From the NCBI GenBank assembly GCA_964036045.1, contig OZ038378.1, forward strand, positions 19,601,348 to 19,665,347: a stretch of DNA of 64,000 bases, read 5' to 3'. Below the pieces are notes generated by a model. The model did no database searches. It worked only from the letters and a program-made list of their open reading frames with translations, and was not told where the DNA came from. The translations under genes were made by a program, and so were the position numbers. Positions 1 through 13,434 of this stretch are shown here, in pieces (the first letter of the stretch is position 1; each line of letters starts with the position of its first letter). The DNA is from Eutreptiella sp. 'Long Island Sound 2002' (Eukaryota; Euglenozoa; Euglenophyceae; Eutreptiales; Eutreptiaceae).

Positions 1-638
1 AGTGATCCATGGGTTGATCCATAGCGTGATCCATGGAGTGATCAATAGAGTGATCCATAGACTGATCCATGGAGTGATCCATAGAGTGATCCATGGAGTG
101 ATCCATGGAGTGATCCATAGAGTGAACCATGGAGTGATCCATAGAGGGATCCATAGAGTGATCCATACAGTGATCCGGCCTTACACCACTTTACACGGGC
201 CTTACACCACTTTACACGGGCCTTACACCGCTTTACACGGGCCTTACACCACTTTACACGGGCCTTACACCACTTTACACGGGCCTTACACCATTTTACA
301 CGGGCCTTACACCACTTTGCACGGGCCTTACACCACTTTACACGGGTCTTGCACCACTTTACACGGGCCTTACACCACTTTGCACGGGCATAGCCCCACT
401 TTAAACGGGCCTTACACCACTTTACACGCGCCTTCCACCACTTTACACGGGCCTTACACCACTTTACACGGGCCTTACACCACTTTACACGGGCCTTACA
501 CCACTTTACACGGGTCTTGCACCACTTTACACGGGCCTTACACCACTTTGCACGGGCCTTACACCACTTTACACGGGTCTTGCACCACTTTACACGGGCC
601 TTAAACCACTTTACACGGGCCTTACACCACTTTACACG
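1..638 (+). repeat. A/B dimer 1 (left edge truncated)
   Basis: The A part is 1-176 and is cut by the window edge; it retains the conserved distal cassette with GAACCATGG and GAGGGATCC. The B part is 177-638 (22 units). One B unit near 388-408 is strongly diverged (GCATAGCCCCACTTTAAAC). This unit type recurs as GCATTGCCCC near 11.1, 13.1, 17.8, 25.6, 32.3 and 33.4 kb. Confidence 0.93.
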
Positions 639-1507
639 GATCCATAGAGTGATCCATAGAGTGATCCATAGAGTGATCCATAGAGTGATCCATAGAGTGA
701 TCCATAGAGTGATCCATGGAGTGATCCGTAGAGTGATCCATAGAGTGATCCATAGAGTGATCCATAGAGTGATCCATAGAGTGATCCATAGAGTGATCCA
801 TAGAGTGATCCATAGAGTGCTCCATGGAGTGATCCATAGAGTGATCCATAGAGTGATCCATAGAGTGATCCATAGAGTGATCCATAGAGTGATACACGGG
901 CCTTACACCACTTTACACGGGCCTTGCACCACTTTACACGGGCCTTACACCACTTTGCACGGGCCTTCCCCCACTTTACACGGGCCTTACACGGCTTTAC
1001 CCGCGCCTTACACCACTTTACACGGGCCTTGCACCACTTTACACGGGCCTTACACCACTTTACACGGGCCTTACACCATTTTACACGGGCCTTACACCAC
1101 TTTACACGGACCTTGCACCACTTTACACGGGCCTTACACCACTTTACACGGGCCTTGCACCACTTTACAGGGGCCTTCCGCCACTTTACACGGGCCTTAC
1201 ACCAATTTACACGGGCCTTACACCACTTTACACGGGCCTTACACCACTTTACACGGACCTTACACCACTTTACACGGGCCTTACACAACTTTACACGGGC
1301 CTGACACCACTTTACACGGACCTTACACCACTTTACACGGGCCTTGCACCACTTTACACGGGCCTTCCGCCACTTTACACAGGCCTTACACCACTTTACA
1401 CCGGCCTTACACCACTTTACACGGGCCTTACACCACTTTACACGGGCCTTACACCACTTTACACGGGCCTTAAACCACTTTACACGGGCCTTACACCACT
1501 TTACACG
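639..1507 (+). repeat. A/B dimer 2, aberrant A-to-B junction
   Basis: A is 639-894 (21 units + 4 bp) and B is 895-1507 (29 units + 4 bp). A lacks the whole distal cassette and joins B abruptly as GTGATACACGGGCC, not through ATACAGTGATCCGGCC. A GTGCTCCATGG unit lies near 818. B carries a CTTCCCCCAC unit and an ACGGCTTTACCCGCG unit near 968-1006. Confidence 0.92.
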
Positions 1508-2310
1508 GATCCATAGAGTGATCCATAGAGTGATCCATAGGGTGATCCATAGAGTGATCCATAGAGTGATCCATAGAGTGATCCATGGAGTGATCCGTAG
1601 AGTGATCCATAGAGTGATCCATAGAATGATCCATAGAGTGATCCATAGAGTGATCCATAGAGTGATCCATAGAGTGATCCATAGAGTGATCCATAGAGTG
1701 ATCCATAGAGTGATCCATGGAGTGATCCGTAGAGTGATCCATAGAGTGATCCATAGAGTGATCCATAGAGTGATCCATAGAGTGATCCATGGGTTGATCC
1801 ATAGCGTGATCCATGGAGTGATCAATAGAGTGATCCATAGAGTGATCCATAGACTGATCCATGGAGTGATCCATAGAGTGAGCCATGGAGTGATCCATAG
1901 AGGGATCCATAGAGTGATCCATACAGTGATCCGGCCTTACACCACTTTACACGGGCCTTACACCAGTTTACACGGCCCTTACACCACTTTACACTGGCCT
2001 TACACCACTTTACACGGGCCTTACACCACTTTACACGGGCCTTACACCACTTTACACGGCCCTTACACCACTTTACACGGGCCTTAAACCACTTTACACG
2101 GGCCTTACACCACTTTACACGGGCCTTACACCACTTTACACGGACCTTACACCACTTTACACCGGCCTTACACCACTTTACACGGGCCTTACACCACTTT
2201 ACACGGGCCTTACACCATTTTACACGGGCCTTAAACCACTTCACACGGGCCTTACACCACTTTACACGGGCCTTAAATTACTTTACACGGGCCTTACACC
2301 ACTTTACACG
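1508..2310 (+). repeat. A/B dimer 3 (A 35 units, B 18 units)
   Basis: A is 1508-1932 and B is 1933-2310. The distal A cassette has GAGCCATGG followed by GAGGGATCC. B closes with CTTCACACGGGCC and a TTAAATTAC unit, shared with the dimer ending at 7060. It opens the first of two similar five-dimer groups. Confidence 0.93.
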
Positions 2311-3416
2311 GATCCATAGAGTGATCCGTAGAGTGATCCATAGAGTGATCCATAGAGTGATCCATAGAGTGATCCATGGAGTGATCCGTAGAGTGATCCA
2401 TAGAGTGATCCATAGAGTGATCCATAGAGTGATCCATAGAGTGATCCATAGAGTGATCCAGAGAGTGATCCATAGAGTGATCCATAGAGTGATCCATAGA
2501 GTGATCCATGGAGTGATCCGTAGAGTGATCCATAGAGTGATCCATAGAGTGATCCATAGAGTGATCCATAGAGTGATCCATGGGTTGATCCATAGCGTGA
2601 TCCATGGAGTGATCAATAGAGTGATCCATAGAGTGATCCATAGACTGATCCATGGAGTGATCCATAGAGTGAGCCATGGAGTGATCCATAGAGGGATCCA
2701 TAGAGTGATCCATACAGTGATCCGGCCTTACACCACTTTACACGGGCCTTACACCACTTTACACGGGCCTTACACCGCTTTACACGGGCCTTACACCACT
2801 TTACACGGGCCTTACACCACTTTACACGGGCCTTACACCACTTTACACGGGCCTTACACCACTTTACACGGGCCTTACACCACTTTACAAGCGCCTTACA
2901 CCACTTTACACGGGCCTTACACCACTTTACACTGGCCTTACACCACTTTACACGGGCCTTACACCACTTTACACGGGCCTTACACCACTTTACACGGCCC
3001 TTACACCACTTTACACGGGCCTTACACCACTTTACACGGGCCTTAAACCACTTTACACGGGCCTTACACCAGTTTACACGGGCCTTACACCACTTTACAG
3101 GGCCCTTACACCATTTTACACGTGCCTTACACCACTTTACACGGGCCTGACACCACTGTACACGGACCTTACACCACTTTACACGGGCCTTACACCACTT
3201 TACACGGGCCTTACACCACTTTACACGGGCCTTACACCACTTTACACGGGCCTTACACCACTTTACACGGGCCTGACACCACTTTACACGGACCTTACAC
3301 CACTTTACACCGGCCTTACACCACTTTACACGGGCCTTACACCACTTTACACGGGCCTTACACCATTTTACACGGGCCTTAAACCACTTTACACGGGCCT
3401 TACACCACTTTACAAG
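2311..3416 (+). repeat. A/B dimer 4 (A 34, B 33 units)
   Basis: A is 2311-2723, with a private CCAGAGAG unit near 2459. B is 2724-3416 and carries a marker cluster: GGGCCCTTACACCATTTT, ACGTGCC at about 3120, then CTGACACCACTGTAC. Its last unit ends ACAAGGATCC. The same cluster and the AAGGATCC ending travel together in most later B blocks that carry it. The closest relative is 7061-8166. Confidence 0.93.
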
Positions 3417-3892
3417 GATCCATAGAGTGATCCATAGAGTGATCCATAGAGTGATCCATAGAGTGATCCATAGAGTGATCCATAGAGTGATCCATGGAGT
3501 GATCCGTAGAGTGATCCATAGAGTGATCCATAGAGTGATCCATAGAGTGATCAATAGAGTGATCCATAGAGTGATCCATAGACTGATCCATGGAGTGATC
3601 CATAGAGTGATCCATGGAGTGGTCCATAGAGTGATCCATAGAGTGATCCATACAGTGATCCGGCCTTACACCACTTTACACGGGCCGTACACCACTTTAC
3701 ACGGGCCTTACACCGCTTTACACGGGCCTTACACCACTTTACACGGGCCTTACACCACTTTACACGGGCCTTACACCACTTTACACGGGCCTTACACCAC
3801 TTTGCACGGGCCTTACACCACTTTACACGGGTCTTGCACCACTTTACACGGGCCTTAAACTACTTTACACGGGCCTTACACCACTTTACAGG
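3417..3892 (+). repeat. Short A/B dimer 5 (A 20, B 11 units)
   Basis: A is 3417-3661 and lacks the CATGGGTTG and CATAGCGTG units; it carries GGTCCATAG near its end. B is 3662-3892, the 231-bp form, with GGGCCGTACACC near 3684, a TTAAACTAC unit and an unusual ACAGGGATCC junction. It is repeated 4750 bp downstream at 8167-8642. Confidence 0.93.
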
Positions 3893-4944
3893 GATCCATA
3901 GAATGATCCGTAGAGTGATCCATAGAGTGATCCATAGAGTGATCCATAGAGTGATCCATGGAGTGATCCGTAGAGTGATCCATAGAGTGATCCATAGAGT
4001 GATCCATAGAGTGATCCATAGAGTGATCCATAGAGTGATCCATAGAGTGATCCATAGAGTGATCCATAGAGTGATCCATGGAGTGATCCGTAGAGTGATC
4101 CATAGAGTGATCCATAGGGTGATCCATAGAGTGATCCATAGAGTGATCCATGGGTTGATCCATAGCGTGATCCATGGGGTGATCAATAGAGTGATCCATA
4201 GAGTGATCCATAGACTGATCCATGGAGTGATCCATAGAGTGAGCCATGGAGTGATCCATAGAGGGATCCATAGAGTGATCCATACAGTGATCCGGCCTTA
4301 CACCACTTTACACGGGCCTTACACCACTTTACACGGGCCTTACACCGCTTTGCACGGGCCTTACACCACTTTACACGGGCCTTACACCACTTTACACGGG
4401 CCTTACACCACTTTACAAGCGCCTTACACCACTTTACACGGGCCTTACACCACTTTACACTGGCCTTACACCACTTTACACGGGCCTTACACCACTTTAC
4501 ACGGGCCTTACACCACTTTACACGGCCCTTACACCACTTTACACGGGCCTTACACCACTTTACACGGGCCTTAAACCACTTTACACGGGCGTAACACCAC
4601 TTTACACGGGCCTTACACCACTTTACAGGGCCCTTACACCATTTTACACGTGCCTTACACCACTTTACACGGGCCTGACACCACTGTACACGGACCTTAC
4701 ACCACTTTACACGGGCCTTACACCACTTTACACGGGCCTTACACCACTTTACACGGGCCTTACACCACTTTACACGGGCCTTCCACCACTTTACACGGGC
4801 CTGACACCACTTTACACGGACCTTACACCACTTTACACCGGCCTTACACCACTTTACACGGGCCTTACACCACTTTACACGGGCCTTACACCATTTTACA
4901 CGGGCCTTAAACCACTTTACACGGGCCTTACACCACTTTACAAG
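3893..4944 (+). repeat. A/B dimer 6 (A 33, B 31 units)
   Basis: A is 3893-4293 and starts GATCCATAGAATGATCCG; the cassette contains CATGGGGTGATCAATAG. B is 4294-4944 and holds the ACGTGCC and CTGACACCACTGTAC markers (from about 4648) and an AAGGATCC end. Confidence 0.92.
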
Positions 4945-6089
4945 GATCCATAGAGTGATCCATAGAGTGATCCATAGAGTGATCCATAGAGTGATCCATA
5001 GAGTGATCCATAGAGTGATCCATGGAGTGATCCGTAGAGTGATCCATAGAGTGATCCATAGAGTGATCCATAGAGTGATCCATAGAGTGATCCATAGAGT
5101 GATCCATGGAGTGATCCGTAGAGTGATCCATAGAGTGATCCATAGAGTGATCCATAGAGTGATCCATAGAGTGATCCATAGAGTGATCCATAGAGTGATC
5201 CATAGAGTGCTCCATGGAGTGATCCATAGAGTGATCCATAGAGTGATCCATAGAGTGATCCATAGAATGATCCATAGAGTGATCCATAGAGTGATCCATA
5301 GAGTGATCCATAGAGTGATCCATAGAGTGATCCATAGAGTGATCCATAGAGTGATCCATGGGTTGATCCATAGCGTGATCCATGGAGTGATCAATAGAGT
5401 GATCCATAGAGTGATCCATAGACTGATCCATGGAGTGATCCATAGAGTGAACCATGGAGTGATCCATAGAGTGATCCATAGAGTGATCCATACAGTGATC
5501 CGGCCTTACACCACTTTACACGGGCCTTACACCACTTTACACGGGCCTTACATCGCTTTACACGGGCCTTACACCACTTTACACGGGCCTTACACCACTT
5601 TACACGGGCCTTACACCACTTTACACGGGCCTTACACCACTTTGCACGGGCCTTCCCCCACTTTACACGGGCCTTACACCACTTTAGACGCGCCTTACAC
5701 CACTTTACACGGGCCTTGCACCACTTTACACGGGCCTTGCACCACTTTACACGGGCCTTACACCATTTTACACGGGCCTTACACCACTTTACACGGGCCT
5801 TACACCACTTTACACGGGCCTTACACCACTTTACACGGACCTTACACCACTTTACACGGGCCTTACACAACTTTACACGGGCCTGACACCACTTTACACG
5901 GACCTTACACCACTTTACACGGGCCTTGCACCACTTTACACGGGCCTTCCGCCACTTTACACAGGCCTTACACCACTTTACACCGGCCTTACACCACTTT
6001 ACACGGGCTTTACACCACTTTACACGGGCCTTACACCACTTTACACGGGCCTTAAACCACTTTACACGGGCCTTACACCACTTTACACG
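4945..6089 (+). repeat. A/B dimer 7 (A 46, B 28 units)
   Basis: A is 4945-5501, with two CCGTAG units, one GTGCTCCATGG (near 5208) and one AGAATGATCC. B is 5502-6089, with ACATCGC replacing ACACCGC in the third unit, a CTTCCCCCAC unit and a TTAGACGCGCC unit. It is related to 9539-10536. Confidence 0.92.
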
Positions 6090-7060
6090 GATCCATAGAG
6101 TGATCCATAGAGTGATCCATAGGGTGATCCATAGAGTGATCCATAGAGTGATCCATAGAGTGATCCATGGAGTGATCCGTAGAGTGATCCATGGAGTGAT
6201 CCATAGAATGATCCATAGAGTGATCCATAGAGTGATCCATAGAGTGATCCATAGAGTGATCCATAGAGTGATCCATAGAGTGATCCATAGAGTGATCCAT
6301 GGAGTGATCCGTAGAGTGATCCATAGAGTGATCCATAGAGTGATCCATAGAGTGATCCATAGAGTGATCCATGGGTTGATCCATAGAGTGATCCATAGAG
6401 TGATCAATAGAGTGATCCATAGAGTGATCCATAGACTGATCCATGGAGTGATCCATAGAGTGAGCCATGGAGTGATCCATAGAGGGATCCATAGAGTGAT
6501 CCATACAGTGATCCGGCCTTACACCACTTTACACGGGCTCTACACCAGTTTACACGGGCCTTACACCGCTTTACACGGGCCTTACACCACTTTACACGGG
6601 CCTTACACCACTTTACACGGGCCTTACACCACTTTACACGGGCCTTACACCACTTTACACGGGCCTTACATCACTTTATAAGCGCCTTACACCACTTTAC
6701 ACGGCCCTTACACCACTTTACACTGGCCTTACACCACTTTACACGGGCCTTACACCACTTTACACGGGCCTTACACCACTTTACACGGCCCTTACACCAC
6801 TTTACACGGGCCTTAAACCACTTTACACGGGCCTTACACCACTTTACACGGGCCTTACACCACTTTACACGGGCCTTACACCACTTTACACGGACCTTAC
6901 ACCACTTTACACCGGCCTTACACCACTTTACACGGGCCTTACACCACTTTACACGGGCCTTACACCATTTTACACGGGCCTTAAACCACTTCACACGGGC
7001 CTTACACCACTTTACACGGGCCTTAAATTACTTTACACGGGCCTTACACCACTTTACACG
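6090..7060 (+). repeat. A/B dimer 8 (A 35, B 26 units)
   Basis: A is 6090-6514; CATAGCG is replaced by CATAGAG after the CATGGGTTG unit. B is 6515-7060, with a doubly changed unit (ACATCACTTTATAAGCGCC, near 6668) and the TTAAATTAC terminal unit seen at 2275. It starts the second five-dimer group. Confidence 0.92.
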
Positions 7061-8166
7061 GATCCATAGAGTGATCCGTAGAGTGATCCATAGAGTGATC
7101 CATAGAGTGATCCATAGAGTGATCCATGGAGTGATCCGTAGAGTGATCCATAGAGTGATCCATAGAGTGATCCATAGAGTGATCCATAGAGTGATCCATA
7201 GAGTGATCCATAGAGTGATCCATAGAGTGATCCATGGAGTGATCCATAGAGTGATCCATGGAGTGATCCGTAGAGGGATCCATAGAGTGATCCATAGAGT
7301 GATCCATAGAGTGATCCATAGAGGGATCCATGGGTTGATCCATAGCGTGATCCATGGAGTGGTCAATAGAGTGATCCATAGAGTGATCCATAGACTGATC
7401 CATGGAGTGATCCATAGAGTGAGCCATGGAGTGATCCATAGAGGGATCCATAGAGTGATCCATACAGTGATCCGGCCTTACACCACTTTACACGGGCCTT
7501 ACACCACTTTACACGGGCCTTACACCGCTTTACACGGGCCTTACACCACTTTACACGGGCCTTACACCACTTTACACGGGCCTTACACCACTTTACACGG
7601 GCCTTACACCACTTTACACGGGCCTTACACCACTTTACAAGCGCCTTACACCACTTTACACGGGCCTTACACCACTTTACACTGGCCTTACACCACTTTA
7701 CACGGGCCTTACACCACTTTACACGGGCCTTACACAACTTTACACGGCCCTTACACCACTTTACACGGGCCTTACACCACTTTACACGGGCCTTAAACCA
7801 CTTTACACGGGCCTTACACCAGTTTACACGGGCCTTACACCACTTTACAGGGCCCTTACACCATTTTACACGTGCCTTACACCACTTTACACGGGCCTGA
7901 CACCACTGTACACGGACCTTACACCACTTTACACGGGCCTTACACCACTTTACACGGGCCTTACACCACTTTACACGGGCCTTACACCACTTTACACGGG
8001 CCTTACACCACTTTACACGGGCCTGACACCACTTTACACGGACCTTACACCACTTTACACCGGCCTTACACCACTTTACACGGGCCTTACACCACTTTAC
8101 GCGGGCCTTACACCATTTTACACGGGCCTTAAACCACTTTACACGGGCCCTACACCACTTTACAAG
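7061..8166 (+). repeat. A/B dimer 9 (A 34, B 33 units)
   Basis: A is 7061-7473, with extra GAGGGATCC units near 7274 and 7322 and GGTCAATAG in the cassette. B is 7474-8166, with the ACGTGCC marker at about 7870 and an AAGGATCC end. Unit counts equal those of 2311-3416, 4750 bp upstream. Confidence 0.93.
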
Positions 8167-8642
8167 GATCCATAGAGTGATCCATAGAGTGATCCATAGA
8201 GTGATCCATAGAGTGATCCATAGAGTGATCCATAGAGTGATCCATGGAGTGATCCGTAGAGTGATCCATAGAGTGATCCATAGAGTGATCCATAGAGTGA
8301 TCAATAGAGTGATCCATAGAGTGATCCATAGACTGATCCATGGAGTGATCCATAGAGTGATCCATGGAGTGGTCCATAGAGTGATCCATAGAGTGATCCA
8401 TACAGTGATCCGGCCTTACACCACTTTACACGGGCCGTACACCACTTTACACGGGCCTTACACCGCTTTACACGGGCCTTACACCACTTTACACGGGCCT
8501 TACACCACTTTACACGGGCCTTACACCACTTTACACGGGCCTTACACCACTTTGCACGGGCCTTACACCACTTTACACGGGTCTTGCACCACTTTACACG
8601 GGCCTTAAACTACTTTACACGGGCCTTACACCACTTTACAGG
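8167..8642 (+). repeat. Short A/B dimer 10 (A 20, B 11 units)
   Basis: A is 8167-8411 and B is 8412-8642. It reads as a near-identical copy of 3417-3892, including GGGCCGTACACC and the ACAGGGATCC junction. Confidence 0.94.
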
Positions 8643-9538
8643 GATCCATAGAGTGATCCGTAGAGTGATCCATAGAGTGATCCATAGAGTGATCCATAGA
8701 GTGATCCATGGAGTGATCCGTAGAGTGATCCATAGAGTGATCCATAGAGTGATCCATAGAGTGATCCATAGAGTGATCCATAGAGTGATCCATAGAGTGA
8801 TCCATAGAGTGATCCATAGAGTGATCCATAGAGTGATCCATGGAGTGATCCGTAGAGTGATCCATAGAGTGATCCATAGAGTGATCCATAGAGTGATCCA
8901 TAGAGTGATCCATGGGTTGATCCATAGCGTGATCCATGGGGTGATCAATAGAGTGATCCATAGAGTGATCCATAGACTGATCCATGGAGTGATCCATAGA
9001 GTGAGCCATGGAGTGATCCATAGAGGGATCCATAGAGTGATCCATACAGTGATCCGGCCTTACACCACTTTACACGGGCCTTACACCACTTTACACGGGC
9101 TTTACACCACTTTACACGGGCCTTACACCACTTTACACGGCCCTTACACCACTTTACACGGGCCTTAAACCACTTTACACGGGCCTTACACCACTTTACA
9201 CGGGCCTTACACCACTTTACAGGGCCCTTACACCATTTTACACGTGCCTTACACCACTTTACACGGGCCTGACACCACTGTACACGGACCTTACACCACT
9301 TTACACGGGCCTTACACCACTTTACACGGGCCTTACACCACTTTACACGGGCCTTACACCACTTTACACGGGCCTTCCACCACTTTACACGGGCCTGACA
9401 CCACTTTACACGGACCTTACACCACTTTACACCGGCCTTACACCACTTTACACGGGCCTTACACCACTTTACACGGGCCTTACACCATTTTACACGGGCC
9501 TTAAACCACTTTACACGGGCCTTACACCACTTTACAAG
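8643..9538 (+). repeat. A/B dimer 11 (A 34, B 23 units)
   Basis: A is 8643-9055, with CATGGGGTGATCAATAG as in the dimer at 3893. B is 9056-9538, shortened by eight whole units relative to 4294-4944. It lacks the CCGC third unit but keeps the ACGTGCC marker (about 9242) and the AAGGATCC end. Confidence 0.92.
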
Positions 9539-10536
9539 GATCCATACAGTGATCCATAGAGTGATCCATAGAGTGATCCATAGAGTGATCCATAGAGTGA
9601 TCCATAGAGTGATCCATGGAGTGATCCGTAGAGTGATCCATAGAGTGATCCATAGAGTGATCCATAGAGTGATCCATAGAGTGATCCATAGAGTGATCCA
9701 TGGAGTGATCCGTAGAGTGATCCATAGAGTGATCCATAGAGTGATCCATAGAGTGATCCATAGAGTGATCCATAGAGTGATCCATAGAGTGATCCATAGA
9801 GTGCTCCATGGAGTGATCCATAGAGTGATCCATAGAGTGATCCATAGAGTGATCCATAGAATGATCCATAGAGTGATCCATAGAGTTATCCATAGAGTGA
9901 TCCATAGAGTGATCCATAGAGTGATCCATAGAGTGATCCATAGAGTGATCCATGGGTTGATCCATAGCGTGATCCATGGAGTGATCAATAGAGTGATCCA
10001 TAGAGTGATCCATAGACTGATCCATGGAGTGATCCATAGAGTGAACCATGGAGTGATCCATAGAGTGATCCATAGAGTGATCCATACAGTGATCCGGCCT
10101 TACACCACTTTACACGGGCCTTACACCACTTTACACGGGCCTTACATCGCTTTACACGGGCCTTACACCACTTTACACGGGCCTTACACCACTTTACACG
10201 GGCCTTACACCACTTTGCACGGGCCTTCCCCCACTTTACACGGGCCTTACACCACTTTAGACGCGCCTTACACCACTTTACACGGGCCTTGCACCACTTT
10301 ACACGGGCCTTGCACCACTTTACACGGGCCTTACACCATTTTACACGGGCCTTACACCACTTCACACGGACCTTACACCACTTTACACGGGCCTTACACC
10401 ACTTTACACGGGCCTTGCACCACTTTACACGGGCCTTCCGCCACTTTACACGGGCCTTACACCACTTTACACGGGCCTTACACCACCTTACACGGGCCTT
10501 AAACCACTTTACACGGGCCTTACACCACTTTACACG
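9539..10536 (+). repeat. A/B dimer 12 (A 46, B 21 units)
   Basis: A is 9539-10095; it starts with GATCCATACAG and has a private GAGTTATCC near 9893. B is 10096-10536, with ACATCGC and TTAGACGCGCC as in 5502-6089 but seven units fewer. Confidence 0.92.
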
Positions 10537-11513
10537 GATCCATAGAGTGATCCATAGAGTGATCCATAGAGTGATCCATAGAGTGATCCATAGAGTGATC
10601 CATAGAGTGATCCATGGAGTGATCCGTAGAGTGATCCATAGAATGATCCATAGAGTGATCCATGGAGTGATCCGTAGAGTGATCCATAGAGTGATCCATA
10701 GAGTGATCCATAGAGTGATCCATAGAATGATCCATAGAGTGATCCATAGAGTGATCCATAGAGTGATCCATAGAGTGATCCATAGAGTGATCCATGGGTT
10801 GATCCATAGCGTGATCCATGGAGTGATCAATAGAGTGATCCATAGACTGATCCATGGAGTGATCCATAGAGTGATCCATGGAGTGATCCATAGAGTGATC
10901 CATAGAGTGATCCATACAGTGATCCGGCCTTACACCACTTTACACGGGCCTTACACCACTTTACACGGGCCTTACACCGCTTTACACGGGCCTTACACCA
11001 CTTTACACGGGCCTTACACCACTTTACACGGGCCTTACACCACTTTACACGGGCCTTACACCACTTTGCATGGGCCTTACACCACTTTACACGGGTCTTG
11101 CACCACTTTACACGGGCCTTACACCACTTTGCACGGGCATTGCCCCACTTTAAACGGGCCTTACACCACTTTACACGCGCCTTCCGCCACTTTACACGGG
11201 CCTTACAGCACTTTACACGGGCCTTACACCACTTTACACGGGCCTTACACCACTGTACACGGACCTTACACCACTTTACACGGGCCTTACACCACTTTAC
11301 ACGGGCCTGACACCACTTTACACGGACCTTACACCACTTTACACGGACCTGACACCACTTTACACGGGCCTGACACCACTTTACACGGACCTTACACCAC
11401 TTTACACCGGCCTTACACCACTTTACACGGGCCTTACACCACTTTACACGGGCCTTACACCATTTTACACGGGCCTTAAACCACTTTACACGGGCCTTAC
11501 ACCACTTTACAAG
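10537..11513 (+). repeat. A/B dimer 13 (A 32, B 28 units)
   Basis: A is 10537-10925, with CATGGAG/CCGTAG pairs on both sides of an AGAATGATCC unit. B is 10926-11513, with a GCATTGCCCC unit near 11138, CACTGTAC near 11252, three ACACGGACC/CTGACACC alternations and an AAGGATCC end. Confidence 0.92.
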
Positions 11514-12535
11514 GATCCATAGAGTGATCCATAGAGTGATCCATAGAGTGATCCATAGACTGATCCATAGAGTGATCCATAGAGTGATCCATAGAGTGAT
11601 CCATAGAGTGATCCATGGAGTGATCCGTAGAGTGATCCATAGAGTGATCCATAGAGTGATCCATAGAGTGATCCATAGAGTGATCCATAGAGTGATCCAT
11701 GGAGTGATCCGTAGAGTGATCCATAGAGTGATCCATAGAGTGATCCATAGAGTGATCCATAGAGTGATCCATAGAGTGATCGATAGAGTGATCCATAGAG
11801 TGCTCCATGGAGTGATCCATAGAGTGATCCATAGAGTGATCCATAGAGTGATCCATAGAATGATCCATAGAGTGATCCATAGAGTGATCCATAGAGTGAT
11901 CCATAGAGTGATCCATAGAGTGATCCATAGAGTGATCCATAGAGTGATCCATGGGTTGATCCATAGCGTGATCCATGGAGTGATCAATAGAGTGATCCAT
12001 AGAGTGATCCATAGACTGATCCATGGAGTGATCCATAGAGTGAACCATGGAGTGATCCATAGAGTGATCCATAGAGTGATCCATACAGTGATCCGGCCTT
12101 ACACCACTTTACACGGGCCTTACACCACTTTACACGGGCCTTACACCGCTTTACACGGGCCTTACACCACTTTACACGGGCCTTACACCACTTTACACGG
12201 GCCTTACACCACTTTACACGGGCCTTACACCACTTTGCACGGGCCTTCCCCCACTTTACACGGGCCTTACATCACTTTAGACGCGCCTTACACCACTTTA
12301 CACGGGCCTTGCACCACTTTACACGGGCCTTGCACCACTTTACACGGGCCTTACACCATTTTACACGGGCCTTACACCACTTTACGCGGACCTTGCACCA
12401 CTTTACACGGGCCTTACACCACTTTACACGGGCCTTCCGCCACTTTACACGGGCCTTACACCACTTTACACGGGCCTTACACCACCTTACACGGGCCTTA
12501 AACCACTTTACACGGGCCTTACACCACTTTACACG
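11514..12535 (+). repeat. A/B dimer 14 (A 48, B 21 units)
   Basis: A is 11514-12094, with GACTGATCC near 11558, a private ATCGATAG near 11780 and GTGCTCCATGG. B is 12095-12535, with ACATCACTTTAGACGCG near 12269 and TTACGCGGACC near 12383. Confidence 0.92.
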
Positions 12536-13434
12536 GATCCATAGAGTGATCCATAGAGTGATCCATAGAGTGATCCATAGAGTGACCCATAGAGTGATCC
12601 ATAGAGTGATCCATGGAGTGATCCATAGAGTGATCCATAGAGTGATCCATAGAGTGATCCATGGAGTGATCCGTAGAGTGATCCATAGAGTGATCCATAG
12701 AGTGATCCATAGAGTGATCCATAGAATGATCCATAGAGTGATCCATAGAGTGATCCATAGAGTGATCCATAGAGTGATCCATAGAGTGATCCATGGGTTG
12801 ATCCATAGCGTGATCCATGGAGTGATCAATAGAGTGATCCATAGACTGATCCATGGAGTGATCCATAGAGTGATCCATACAGTGATCCGGCCTTACACCG
12901 CTTTACACGGGCCTTACACCACTTTACACGGGCCTTACACCACTTTACACGGGCCTTACACCACTTTACACGGGCCTTACACCACTTTGCACGGGCCTTA
13001 CACCACTTTACACGGGTCTTGCACCACTTTACACGGGCCTTACACCACTTTGCACGGGCATTGCCCCACTTTAAACGGGCCTTACACCACTTTACCCGCG
13101 CCTTCCGCCACTTTACACGGGCCTTACAGCACTTTACACGGGCCTTACACCACTTTACACGGGCCTTACACCACTTTACACGGACCTTACACCACTTTAC
13201 ACGGGCCTTACACCACTTTACACGGGCCTGACACCACTTTACACGGACCTTACACCACTTTACACGGGCCTTGCACCACTTTACACGGGCCTTCCGCCAC
13301 TTTACACGGGCCTTACACCACTTTACACCGGCCTTACACCACTTTACACGGGCCTTACACCACTTTACACGGGCCTTACACCATTTTACACGGGCCTTAA
13401 ACCACTTTACACGGGCCTTACACCACTTTACACG
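12536..13434 (+). repeat. A/B dimer 15 (A 29, B 26 units)
   Basis: A is 12536-12888; the distal cassette is shortened, passing from CATAGACTG and CATGGAG almost directly to CATACAG. B is 12889-13434, begins at the CCGC unit, and carries GCATTGCCCC near 13058 and ACCCGCGCC near 13094. Confidence 0.92.
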
